Source: Paenibacillus whitsoniae (GTDB lineage Bacteria > Bacillota > Bacilli > Paenibacillales > NBRC-103111). Taken from it: a stretch of 48,977 nucleotides of DNA. Positions 41,385-48,803 of this stretch are shown here, piece by piece. How positions within the stretch are numbered: the first letter of the stretch is position 1; every line of letters starts with the position of its first letter. Location of the stretch: assembly GCF_003955665.1 (NCBI RefSeq), contig NZ_RXHU01000063.1:1-48977 (forward strand), given 5' to 3'. Position numbers and translations under genes: made by a program. The notes under the pieces were generated by a model. That model searched no databases. It saw only the letters and a program-made list of their open reading frames with translations, and was not told the DNA's origin.

Positions 41385-41413
41385 GATGGTTTCGCCTCTC
41401 TCTTCTCTTTACG

Positions 41414-41433
41414 ATATGTCTTTATTTACATAT
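41414..41433. promoter_or_regulatory. PadR-type operator
   Basis: ATATGT (41414-41419), eight bases, then ACATAT (41428-41433): a perfect dyad that contains the ATGT-N8-ACAT pattern of PadR-family sites. It lies 29 bp upstream of the exporter gene and 76 bp upstream of padR. Confidence 0.65.
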
Positions 41434-41509
41434 AATTATGCCGTGAACTATCGTACACCAAATGCAAGCCGATGTCTATGTAAAAATTGATATATAGAAA
41501 GGATTTTTC

Positions 41510-42031
41510 ATGAATACGCTATCCTACGGATTGTTGAGCATGCTTTCTTACGCTCCTTTTTCCGGTTACGATTTGATGCAAAAAATCCAGCCCTTCTGGC
41601 CCGCGAAGCACAGCCAAATTTATCCGCTTCTCGCCCAGCTGGAGCGTGACGGCTACATTCAGCACGAGCTCGTCGTTCAACCCGACAAGCCGGATAAGAA
41701 AGTGCATTCCTTAACGGATCTCGGCCGTGAGGCCTTATCGCAATGGCTGTCCCAGCCGGCTTGCCCGCCAGTTACGCGCGATGAGCTCAGCTTGAAAATA
41801 TTTTGTATGAACGAAGGTGACCCCGTGGATATTCAGCGGCTGCTGGAGCAGCGTGTGGAATACTGCCGGGAGAAGCTGGTGTGGTTCCACGCCAAGTCGG
41901 AGCTGTTTGCCCACAAGCGGATGGACTCGTCTCCCGGCATCGTGCTGCTGATGCGGCGCGCGCTGTTCAGCTTCCAATCCGAGCTGGACTGGGCCGAGTG
42001 GGCGCTGAAGGAACTGCGCGGCGAGGGGTAG
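41510..42031 (+). CDS. PadR-family repressor
   Basis: A 173-residue regulator. The winged HTH has 'LSYGLLSMLSYAPFSGYDLMQKIQPFWPAKHSQIYPLLAQLERDGYI', the PadR hallmark, with 'KKVHSLTDLGREALSQWL' as the wing. The C-terminal helical domain (about 85-173) serves for dimerisation. It is expected to repress the divergent exporter and itself through the dyad between them. AGAAAGG is upstream of the ATG. Confidence 0.92.
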   Translation: MNTLSYGLLSMLSYAPFSGYDLMQKIQPFWPAKHSQIYPLLAQLERDGYIQHELVVQPDKPDKKVHSLTDLGREALSQWLSQPACPPVTRDELSLKIFCMNEGDPVDIQRLLEQRVEYCREKLVWFHAKSELFAHKRMDSSPGIVLLMRRALFSFQSELDWAEWALKELRGEG

Positions 42032-42169
42032 CGTGTGCTGGCGCGAAGGCGATGTGTGTTGCACGGAGGTTGATGAACGTGGGCGCTTGTTTGGCGCAGG
42101 TGGAGATATACGTACGCGATCTTGGGCCTCGGAAGTGCCGGTGCGGCATAATCGTGTGAACCTCTACCG
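42032..42169. other. Intergenic, nothing clear
   Basis: Downstream of padR; no terminator or gene seen before the hairpin array. Confidence 0.35.
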
Positions 42170-42362
42170 TTAAGAGGGGTAAACCACTCTTAATTTGTGA
42201 TTTTAGCGGATTTGCTGTGAAATAAGAGGGGCGAACCCCTCTTATTTCATGATGCAAACGCCATTGCCGCCCGTTTTCACCAAAATAGAGGTGGCTAGCC
42301 CCTCTTATTTGGTGAATAGGCCGGCACTCTCGCTCAATAAGAGTGGTTTCCCCCTCTTATTG
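42170..42362. repeat. Four-unit hairpin array, type A, copy 3
   Basis: Unit centres are at 42181.5, 42233.5, 42296.5 and 42348.5, exactly 52/63/52 as in copies 1 and 2. Here all four units are palindromic (unit 2 is 13 paired bases around CGAA; unit 3 has the CTAG centre; unit 4 is AATAAGAGTGG-like). The spacers are diverged from copies 1 and 2. It again lies between convergent genes (padR and the SRPBCC gene). Confidence 0.85.
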
Positions 42363-42475
42363 GATTGCCGCAACGCGCGGTTCGCAGAGATGCGCGACTG
42401 CATCCCCGCACCGCGCCGCACCGGCGCAGCGAAGTGCGAAGAGCAACGTCGGCGTTACACCACACCGCCCATCGC

Positions 42476-42528
42476 AAAAAAAACCTTGCCGCCGCTCAAA
42501 CATGAGCGGTTCGGCAAGGTTTTTTTTT
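42476..42528. terminator. Strong bidirectional terminator
   Basis: AAAACCTTGCC pairs with GGCAAGGTTTT, with an inner CCGCTCA/TGAGCGG stem; A run on one side and T run on the other. Confidence 0.88.
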
Positions 42529-42574
42529 GCCTCTGGGGTGATGTGCGAGAGCCCGTGCAACCGGGCAGCTAAGA

Positions 42575-42695
42575 CGCAGAGGCAGATGTAGGTGCAGGTG
42601 CAGGTGTAGATACAGATACAGATACAGATACAGACACTGACACAGACACAGACACTGACACAGCTACAGGTGCAGATGTAGACACTGACACAGGC
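42575..42695. repeat. Hexanucleotide-period microsatellite
   Basis: Runs of GATACA and ACTGAC/ACAGAC hexamers, with degenerate GGTGCA/GATGTA edges. On the minus strand an open frame from a TTG at 42772 to 42569, four bases after the SRPBCC stop, would encode a Ser-Val dipeptide repeat flanked by Ala/Pro/Ser residues. The frame has no recognisable ribosome binding site and is probably not a gene, although it ends just before the terminator at 42476-42528. Confidence 0.75.
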
Positions 42696-42776
42696 GCATA
42701 CCGCGGATGCAACCGCGGCGCCGCAACAATGCGCGGACAGATCCGCGCAGGCCGGCCGATCCCACCGCCCAACAGG

Positions 42777-43235
42777 CTACCCCCGCGCCACGTGCGCGTC
42801 CGGCGCCTTGTCGCCGACCAGGCCCAGCACGAGGCCGTGCTCGAGGTAGGCTTTCAGCCCGCAGAGCACAATCGTGAAGCCCTCGGTCGCATCAAGGGCT
42901 TCACTAACGGGGTCCTCCCCCGCGAAGCCGGAGTTGGTGATCGTGACGATCGTCTCATCCGCCGATCGCGGCGTAAACCTCCACTCGACGCGAGAACCGA
43001 AGTCGACAACGATCTTGCGGTTCTCTTCGAGCTCGAGCACCTTCACATCCGCAGCGGCGCCGTACATCTCCCACTCCCAGTGCACGGTCTGGCCCAGCGC
43101 CAAGCTGCCGCTGCTTCGGGTGAACCAGAACTTCGTCGTCAGCTCAGGCTGAGTAAACGCTCGAAACACCTCGGCAACCGGTTTACGGATCATCATCTCT
43201 ACTTTTGCAACGGGTGCAGAACTCGACATGGACAT
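42777..43235 (-). CDS. SRPBCC/AHSA1-domain protein
   Basis: A 152-residue START-like beta-grasp protein. 'VEMMIRKPVAEVFRAFTQPELTTKFWFTRSSGSL' and 'FTPRSADETIVTITNSGF' are the AHSA1 features that form the ligand cavity. Such proteins bind small hydrophobic ligands or act as co-chaperone-like factors; the role is unknown. The ATG at 43235 has GAGAGGGAGAG upstream. It follows the methionine-sulfoxide reductase gene by 39 bp on the same strand. Confidence 0.85.
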   Translation of the reverse strand: MSMSSSAPVAKVEMMIRKPVAEVFRAFTQPELTTKFWFTRSSGSLALGQTVHWEWEMYGAAADVKVLELEENRKIVVDFGSRVEWRFTPRSADETIVTITNSGFAGEDPVSEALDATEGFTIVLCGLKAYLEHGLVLGLVGDKAPDAHVARG

Positions 43236-43274
43236 TCTCACTCTCCCTCTCGGATCAAATCGCACAACTTGTAC

Positions 43275-43775
43275 TTACAACTTGGCAGCAAGCTTGCCAA
43301 CAAACTGCTCCAGATACTGCTGATCGATCGCGTCGAAACGATCCACCCGCGGGCTGTCGATATCCAGTACGCCGATCAATCGGTCTCCCGCCACAAGCGG
43401 CACGACGATCTCCGACCGCGACGCCGCGTCGCAGGCGATATGCCCCGGAAATGCGTGCACGTCGGGCACGAGCACCGTATCGCGGCGCGCAGCAGACGTG
43501 CCGCAGACCCCGCGGCCGAACGGAATCCGCACGCAGGCCGGCAGGCCTTGGAACGGCCCCAGCACCAGCTCTTCTTTGCCGGCAGCCGCCAGCTCCTCAT
43601 CCACTAGGTAGAAACCCACCCAGTTAATCTCCTGTAAAAACTGCCCGAGCAGCGCAGCTCCGTTCGCCAGATTGGCAATCAGATTCGTCTCGTCGTGAAT
43701 CAGAGCTTCCAGCTGCCCCAGCAGCAATGTATATTGTTCCTCACGCGTACCGTCATAGTGGACTGGTGCAAACAT
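43275..43775 (-). CDS. msrC: GAF-domain free methionine-(R)-sulfoxide reductase
   Basis: A 166-residue GAF-domain enzyme that reduces free Met-(R)-sulfoxide with thioredoxin. The three working Cys are present with the family spacing: C81, C91 and C115 (10 and 24 residues apart, as Cys84/94/118 of the E. coli enzyme). 'NWVGFYLV' and 'EIVVPLVAGDRLIGVLDIDSP' are family motifs. The start at 43775 was set by similarity and by AAAAGG 11 bases upstream. A strong terminator separates it from araD upstream. Confidence 0.9.
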   Translation of the reverse strand: MFAPVHYDGTREEQYTLLLGQLEALIHDETNLIANLANGAALLGQFLQEINWVGFYLVDEELAAAGKEELVLGPFQGLPACVRIPFGRGVCGTSAARRDTVLVPDVHAFPGHIACDAASRSEIVVPLVAGDRLIGVLDIDSPRVDRFDAIDQQYLEQFVGKLAAKL

Positions 43776-43828
43776 CGAGTCATCATCCTTTTCATCATAG
43801 TGCTCCTCACTATCATAAAAGAAAAAAA

Positions 43829-43854
43829 GACAACCGGTCAAATAACCGGTTGTC
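43829..43854 (-). terminator. Terminator of araD
   Basis: GACAACCGGT and ACCGGTTGTC form a perfect 10-bp stem; on the minus strand a run of seven T follows. Confidence 0.92.
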
Positions 43855-43860
43855 TCCCTT

Positions 43861-44550
43861 TTATTTTTGTCCGTAATAGGCGTTCGCCCCGTGCTTACGA
43901 AGAAAATGCCGATCCAACAGCGTCTGGTCCATCGGCTGAATGTCAGGATTAAGCGCAAATGTGCGGTAAGCAATCTTCGCCACTTCTTCAACCACAACCG
44001 CATTGTGGACCGCATTATGCGGGTCCGTTCCCCAACAAAACGGCGCATGGCAGTACACCAGCACCCCCGGCACCATCGCAGGGTCGCGATCCTGAAACGT
44101 CTCGATAATGACGTTCCCGGTCTCCAGCTCGTACGCACCTTGAATCTCCGCTTCCGTCATCGCCCGCGTACACGGGACCTCGCCGTAGAAATAGTCCGCG
44201 TGCGTCGTTCCAAGCGCCGGAATGGATCGCCCAGCCTGCGCCCAGCTCGTCGCCCACGGCGAATGCGTGTGCACGATGCCGCCGAGCGTTGGGAACGCAC
44301 GGTACAAAGCGAGATGCGTCGGCGTATCCGACGAAGGCTTCAGTCGCCCTTCCACCACATCGCCCGCCAAGTTCAGCACGACCAAATCCTCCGCCCGCAG
44401 CGCCTCATACGGCACACCGCTCGGCTTGATCACCACAAGTCCCTGCTCGCGGTCAATTCCGCTGACATTGCCCCAAGTAAAGGTCACCAGCCTATGCTTG
44501 GGCAAATCCAAGTTCGCTTCCAAAACCGCCTGTTTCAAAACTTCCAACAC
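43861..44550 (-). CDS. araD: L-ribulose-5-phosphate 4-epimerase
   Basis: A 229-residue class II aldolase-fold enzyme that converts L-ribulose 5-phosphate to D-xylulose 5-phosphate in arabinose catabolism. The zinc ligands H94 and H96 ('VHTHSPWAT') and H168 ('VYCHAPFCWG') and the catalytic D119 region ('THADYFYG') are present, and length equals the usual 231. It stands alone: araA, araB and transport genes are not in the window. Two TGTACGTACA boxes frame its -10 element, which implies AraR control. Confidence 0.95.
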   Translation of the reverse strand: MLEVLKQAVLEANLDLPKHRLVTFTWGNVSGIDREQGLVVIKPSGVPYEALRAEDLVVLNLAGDVVEGRLKPSSDTPTHLALYRAFPTLGGIVHTHSPWATSWAQAGRSIPALGTTHADYFYGEVPCTRAMTEAEIQGAYELETGNVIIETFQDRDPAMVPGVLVYCHAPFCWGTDPHNAVHNAVVVEEVAKIAYRTFALNPDIQPMDQTLLDRHFLRKHGANAYYGQK

Positions 44551-44571
44551 AAGCGCTCAACACCTTCCGTC

Positions 44572-44613
44572 AAATGTACGTACACTCATTATACACTTGT
44601 ACGTACATGTTGA
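44572..44613 (-). promoter_or_regulatory. araD promoter with two AraR-like boxes
   Basis: The palindrome TGTACGTACA occurs at 44575-44584 and 44598-44607, centres 23 bp apart. Between them, on the minus strand, lies TATAAT (44593-44588). The upstream box fills the spacer between the -35 and -10, and the other covers the start point. The Bacillus AraR operator is built on the same ATTTGTACGTACAAAT core. Confidence 0.8.
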
Positions 44614-44696
44614 CTAGATGTTTCCGAAATTTCTGCACCTACAACAATCTTGTATGTACACCAGCAGATAAAAAATGAATCCGCGGCATTACACTC

Positions 44697-45917
44697 CTAC
44701 GTATGAATAATCGAAAACACGATCGTCTTCCCGTCCGCTTCCAGCCGCGTCTCGACCGAGAAGCTGCCGATCTGCTTCGTCGTCGTCTCCAGCACGCCTT
44801 TGGCCGAAGCCTCCGTGCAGGCCGCCGTAAACTGCCGATAAAAAATATCGGCGTCATACCCAAACAAGAAATCCGTAAACTTACGGATGCTTTCCGTATT
44901 GCGCGCAAGCGCTCCGTCCTGCAAGCGGACGGTCACGCCGTAGGTCGCGAACTGCGGGTCCAGCCACAGCGACACCTCGCCGCTGTTTCGCGCTTCCGCC
45001 GTCGCGCCGCTTAACGCCTTATTTTTCGCCTCCGCATTCTCAAACAGACGCAGCGTCGTCTCCTCCAGATCATAGTTCGTGCCCCGCAGCTTGCCCGCCG
45101 CCTCCATGACCTCATACGCCTGCAGCATCCGCTCATCCGGAAAAATCAGCTTCTTATAGCTGCCCTCCTTCGTCGGCACGACCTTCACATACCCTTCGCC
45201 GACGCTGCCTACGTTGAGCCGCTTCGACTTGTCCTGCAGGCGGGCGATAATTTCCAGCGCCTCCGCGCGGGTCACATACCGGCCCACGCCGAAGTAGCCG
45301 TTCGGATACCCTTCCATGATGCCTTTGGTCAGGGCTTCGCCGATGAATTTTTGCTGTCTGGCCGTGGCGCTCTGCAGATCCCCAAACCGCGCAGCCGCGC
45401 GCAGGCTGTACGTTTCATCCTCCAGATACTCCGTTTCCTTCATTAAATAGTACAAAATCTCCGCGACATCCTCCCGCTTCAGCGCCGCCTTGTAATCCGC
45501 AAATTGCCCCTTGGAGATAAAATGCAAATCCGTCGCCAGATCCAGATACGGCTTTGCCCAATACCCGACCGTGTTCGGCTTGAACGTAAAGTCCCGGTAA
45601 TCCTGCTGCAAAATGCTCTGATTGCTCGCACTCAGCGCTCCCAGGAAGGAGCTCTTCCATTTCCTCTCCCCGTTCGGGTACAGGTCGGTATAGGCGAGCA
45701 GCGCGATTTTCACAAATTGATCCGCCGTCACCGTCTCATTGGGTCGAAACGTACCGTCCGGAAAACCGTCCAACAGGCCCTGCTGCCCCATCACAGAGAT
45801 CGTAGGCTCCGCCCAATGGCCGTGCGTGTCCGTGAACCCGGCTGCCGCCGCACTTCCCCCGGCCGTCAGCATCCCGGCGATAACCATTGTCGAAACCCAT
45901 GTATGCCATCGTTTCAT
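44697..45917 (-). CDS. SLH-domain surface protein
   Basis: A 406-residue exported protein. The signal peptide is residues 1 to about 26 (ends SAAAAG). Three SLH domains follow (about 27-215): 'FTDTHGHWAEPTISVMGQQGLLDGFPDGTFRPNETVT', a diverged second and 'EALTKGIMEGYPNGYFGVGRYVTRAEALEIIARL'. The remaining 190 residues carry beta-rich sequence I do not recognise. The start at 45917 was chosen for GCGGAG 12 bases upstream and for the signal peptide. It has a long leader with several palindromes. Confidence 0.88.
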   Translation of the reverse strand: MKRWHTWVSTMVIAGMLTAGGSAAAAGFTDTHGHWAEPTISVMGQQGLLDGFPDGTFRPNETVTADQFVKIALLAYTDLYPNGERKWKSSFLGALSASNQSILQQDYRDFTFKPNTVGYWAKPYLDLATDLHFISKGQFADYKAALKREDVAEILYYLMKETEYLEDETYSLRAAARFGDLQSATARQQKFIGEALTKGIMEGYPNGYFGVGRYVTRAEALEIIARLQDKSKRLNVGSVGEGYVKVVPTKEGSYKKLIFPDERMLQAYEVMEAAGKLRGTNYDLEETTLRLFENAEAKNKALSGATAEARNSGEVSLWLDPQFATYGVTVRLQDGALARNTESIRKFTDFLFGYDADIFYRQFTAACTEASAKGVLETTTKQIGSFSVETRLEADGKTIVFSIIHT

Positions 45918-45939
45918 GTCGTATTTGCTCCGCTTCTGT

Positions 45940-46029
45940 CTAAATTTAGGTAGGTACCATCCTATAGGATAATCTTTCCGCCTCCCTTTGAGAACGGGCT
46001 TTAAGCCCAACTCTTGCGCCCTTCGGGGC
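45940..46029 (-). other. Structured 5' leader of the SLH gene
   Basis: Five consecutive palindromic elements lie in 90 bp: CTAAATTTAG (45940-45949), GGTACC (45953-45958), ATCCTATAGGAT (45959-45970), GGGCTTTAAGCCC (45996-46008) and GCCC-TTCG-GGGC (46018-46029). I compared them by eye with the c-di-GMP, c-di-AMP, glycine and cobalamin riboswitch cores and found no match. Confidence 0.45.
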
Positions 46030-46070
46030 CCTACGCTTCCTGGGACCAGCGCCATGGAGAAAACAAAAAG

Positions 46071-46104
46071 AACCTCACCCTCCACCTAGGTAGAAAGTAA
46101 GGTT
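46071..46104 (-). terminator. Terminator of the 46111-46563 gene
   Basis: On the minus strand AACCTTAC...TACC pairs imperfectly with GGTG...GTGAGGTT and runs into TTCTTTTTGTTTT. Confidence 0.6.
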
Positions 46105-46110
46105 CCGCTG

Positions 46111-46563
46111 CTAACTGCCAAGCTTGCGGCCTGCGCCGACGGTTCGCTGCGAGTTGTAATAACGCATCCAATCGACAAAATACATCATTTTCGACAAATA
46201 ATCCGGTGCGCTCCCTTGCAGATACGCATACTTCTCGTCCTGAAGCAGCTGATGCAGCTCGTACGCTTTCACGTACAGCGCCTTCGTAAATGCCTCTTCC
46301 GTCTGCGGCTTGTGCAAATCCGACCCGCGCGACAGCTCAATCTCCTCGATGACCACTCCACGATAATAAGGATACACGTCCACGAGCAACCCTTTCTCCA
46401 CATAAGCCAGCCCGGTGAACTCCCACGGAAGCCAGATCAGATTCGTCTTGCGATCCTCCAGCTTCACCGTGTGAACCACGCCCAGATTCAGGGCGATCGG
46501 CTGCGGATAGTTGCTGATATGACCGGACCGGAAATGATCCGCAATATGTTCAACGAAATTCAT
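46111..46563 (-). CDS. Hypothetical protein
   Basis: A 150-residue soluble protein that I do not recognise. The N-terminal half has beta-like segments (ALNLGVVHTVKLED, TNLIWLPWEFTGLAYVEKGLLVDVYPYY); the C-terminal half is helical (EEAFTKALYVKAYELHQLLQDEKYAYL) with Tyr-rich stretches. GAGAGGAAG is upstream of the ATG. It is monocistronic between a terminator and the divergent sigma gene. Confidence 0.6.
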   Translation of the reverse strand: MNFVEHIADHFRSGHISNYPQPIALNLGVVHTVKLEDRKTNLIWLPWEFTGLAYVEKGLLVDVYPYYRGVVIEEIELSRGSDLHKPQTEEAFTKALYVKAYELHQLLQDEKYAYLQGSAPDYLSKMMYFVDWMRYYNSQRTVGAGRKLGS

Positions 46564-46739
46564 GCTGTTCTTCCTCTCGCCTACCGTTTCTCTTTCTTAT
46601 AGTATTCGCCTGCCGATCGACAAAATCCTCCATCCTGCAAGCCATCGCTGCATAGAATTTACTTCCGTTTTCTGGGAATAGGGCTTAAACTGAAGGTGGG
46701 GTGCGAATGGTATAAAGGGACTTATTTTATTTTGAAAAA

Positions 46740-46767
46740 TGTAAACCTTTCTAGCCCCTCCTGCGTC
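46740..46767 (+). promoter_or_regulatory. Candidate ECF autoregulatory promoter
   Basis: TGTAAAC (46740-46746) and CGTC (46764-46767) are 17 bp apart, close to the TGAAAC-N16-CGTC pattern of ECF sigma factors. The start of transcription would fall just before the ribosome binding site of the sigma gene. Confidence 0.5.
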
Positions 46768-46788
46768 TATTTAAAAGAGGTGAGAAAT

Positions 46789-47361
46789 TTGGAAACCACG
46801 GGTGTTCATGTTTTTGATTATTTGAAATACATATCCGAGACGACGGATCAAAAGACGATCCTGCGCAATCTAATGGAAACGTACGGGAACGATGTCTGGA
46901 ATTATGCCTTCAGCATTTGCCGCAACCGGGATACCGCTGACGATATTACCCAAGACGCTTTTCTGAAAGTATACCGCAATCTGACGACTTTTCGAGGCGA
47001 TGCCGCTGTCAAAACGTGGCTGCTGACAATCACGCGCAATACCGCCTACGACTACCTGCGCAAAGCGTTCTGGCGCAAAGTCACGCTGGTCGGGTTCATT
47101 CAATCCGGCGGCACTTCGCAATCCGCGGAAAGCGAGGCCGTGGAACAGCTCTATGCCAGCGACATTTGGAAAAAGGTGCTGACACTGTCGCCCAAATACC
47201 GCGAGATTCTCATTCTGCATGCGCATTACCACCTTACCACCAAGGAAATGGCAGCGGTCCTCGGCATCTCCGAAGGCACTGTGAAATCGAGGCTCCACCA
47301 CGCCAGGCTAAAAGCGCTTAGCTTGAAGGAGCGTGAGGCGCTTGAGCACGAACCCTCCTGA
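46789..47361 (+). CDS. ECF RNA polymerase sigma factor
   Basis: A 190-residue sigma-70 group IV factor. Region 2 is 'VWNYAFSICRNRDTADDITQDAFLKVYRNLTTFRGDAAVKTWLLTITRNTAYDYLRK' and region 4 is 'LSPKYREILILHAHYHLTTKEMAAVLGISEGTVKSRLHHARLKAL'. The TTG start at 46789 has AGAGGTG six bases upstream; an in-frame ATG far upstream has no such site and would precede the promoter-like motif. It overlaps the following gene by 20 bp, the usual sigma/anti-sigma arrangement. Confidence 0.92.
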   Translation: METTGVHVFDYLKYISETTDQKTILRNLMETYGNDVWNYAFSICRNRDTADDITQDAFLKVYRNLTTFRGDAAVKTWLLTITRNTAYDYLRKAFWRKVTLVGFIQSGGTSQSAESEAVEQLYASDIWKKVLTLSPKYREILILHAHYHLTTKEMAAVLGISEGTVKSRLHHARLKALSLKEREALEHEPS

Positions 47362-48679
47362 TCAGGACGATTTCCAGCAAGATCTGGAATCGGGACCGCT
47401 GCGGCGGGAGGGCTTTACACCCCGGCTGCAGCATAATATCGAAGACAAAATCCGGCGGTCTGAGCGTATCAAAATCAAGGTAAAACCCCTGTTGGTAGCA
47501 ACCGGGTTTGGCACCTTTCTTCTGGCTGCTGTGCTTTTTCCATGGAGCAGCCTCCATACTCGCAGCGATGCGGCGGCGCTGCTGAACAGCCCGGTGCCGG
47601 CTGAGGCGATGTACAGCTCGCTTCCCGCACCGGTGCCGATCTCCACAGCGCTGCTCATCGGGCTCCGTACGGAGCATGAGCCGGCTGTTGCCGGCGGCAC
47701 GGACGGCCGCCCAAAAGGCCTGCGCTACAGCACGTATCGCACGATGCTGATTGCCCCGATTCGCGGGCAGCTGCGCAAGACGTCCGAGGGCGAAGGCATT
47801 TTGATGCCGTATAAGCAAAATTTTTGGAAAATCGATTCGCTCAAGCAAACGACCAAAATGGGCGAAATCCGCTACTTATCCACGCATATGGCGGATCAGC
47901 CGGCTGGGCCGGAGCGGCCGACGGCGGATAACGCCGTTGGCGCAGGCGCTGGCGCTGCAACGGGAACCGACGCGTTCAACCACGTGGAAACGCTGCTGTT
48001 CGCCGGCAACCAGTACTTGTCCATCGCCGAGTCCCAGAATACGTGGGACGGCACAGCGGCCCGCCAGGGCGATCGGCTTTGGGTGCGTACCCTCCCGCAG
48101 CTTAAGGAAAACCAGGGCCGCGTCCTGCCATTCGCCAAGAAGCCGGCGGCCGCGGACAAGAACCACGTGACCCTGGCCGATCTGTACGGGGCCGGTCTTG
48201 GCGGCGAGCTGGCGCGCATTCCTCGCGCCATGCAAGGCGTGCCCGGCGAGATCACCGGGCAGAGCTGGGCGATCCAGCGCGAGTCCGGCCGCTGGGTCGG
48301 CAAAGTCGCCGAGACGCTGCCCGTCAGCGCCGTCTCGCCCGATCGCTACGTGGTTCACGACTTCCCGAAGGAACTTCCGGATAAAGTCGTGAACCACGAC
48401 GACCTCTGCTGCACGTGGACGGACATCCACGCAGCCTGGCCGGAGGCGACGGATGCTTTGACGTCGCCGATGAACGATATGCTTGTCGTCTTCGAGGACG
48501 GCAAGCTCAAGTTTTACCCCTACGGGCAGGCGCCGGGCAACGCCCCGCAGCTTACGATCGACCTGCAGCCGGGCGAGCAGCTCGTCATGGCGCAATGGGC
48601 GACCGATCACTACGTGCAGGAGTGGGTCGACAAGGTCGCCCGCTACCTGCCGGAGCGCCCGATGGCCGCCGGGGAATAA
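47342..48679 (+). CDS. Membrane partner of the ECF sigma factor (putative anti-sigma)
   Basis: A 445-residue single-pass membrane protein. A charged cytoplasmic segment of about 45 residues precedes one hydrophobic helix ('LLVATGFGTFLLAAVLF') and an extracellular part of about 380 residues. The outside part has no recognised domain and a Gly/Ala/Thr-rich patch near residues 200-215. The cytoplasmic segment has no zinc-finger Cys/His motif. Its gene overlaps the sigma gene; the TTG at 47342 has GGAG 10 bases upstream, while the GTG at 47333 is only one base from it. Anti-sigma function is inferred from position and topology. Confidence 0.72.
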   Translation: MSTNPPDQDDFQQDLESGPLRREGFTPRLQHNIEDKIRRSERIKIKVKPLLVATGFGTFLLAAVLFPWSSLHTRSDAAALLNSPVPAEAMYSSLPAPVPISTALLIGLRTEHEPAVAGGTDGRPKGLRYSTYRTMLIAPIRGQLRKTSEGEGILMPYKQNFWKIDSLKQTTKMGEIRYLSTHMADQPAGPERPTADNAVGAGAGAATGTDAFNHVETLLFAGNQYLSIAESQNTWDGTAARQGDRLWVRTLPQLKENQGRVLPFAKKPAAADKNHVTLADLYGAGLGGELARIPRAMQGVPGEITGQSWAIQRESGRWVGKVAETLPVSAVSPDRYVVHDFPKELPDKVVNHDDLCCTWTDIHAAWPEATDALTSPMNDMLVVFEDGKLKFYPYGQAPGNAPQLTIDLQPGEQLVMAQWATDHYVQEWVDKVARYLPERPMAAGE

Positions 48680-48729
48680 AAATAGCGTCCGCTGCAGCCT
48701 CCTTTGGGACTGTGAGCGGACGCTATTTT
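48679..48729. terminator. Strong bidirectional terminator
   Basis: AAAATAGCGTCCGCT and AGCGGACGCTATTTT are perfect inverses (15 bp) around a 21-nt loop. The left arm starts at the last base of the anti-sigma gene's stop. Confidence 0.88.
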
Positions 48730-48803
48730 GTGTTGGGCAGATTGCGTTTGTTCCAGTCAGGCTACCGTTTCCTTACCGCCTGGATCGGACGGGACAGCAA
48801 CAA

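Noticed and set aside
42569..42772. Ser-Val repeat protein as a real gene
   Set aside because: It rests on a TTG start without a ribosome binding site and on microsatellite sequence.
45918..46060. c-di-GMP, glycine or cobalamin riboswitch before the SLH gene
   Set aside because: Pieces such as CCGAAGG recall the glycine aptamer, but the rest of each consensus is missing.
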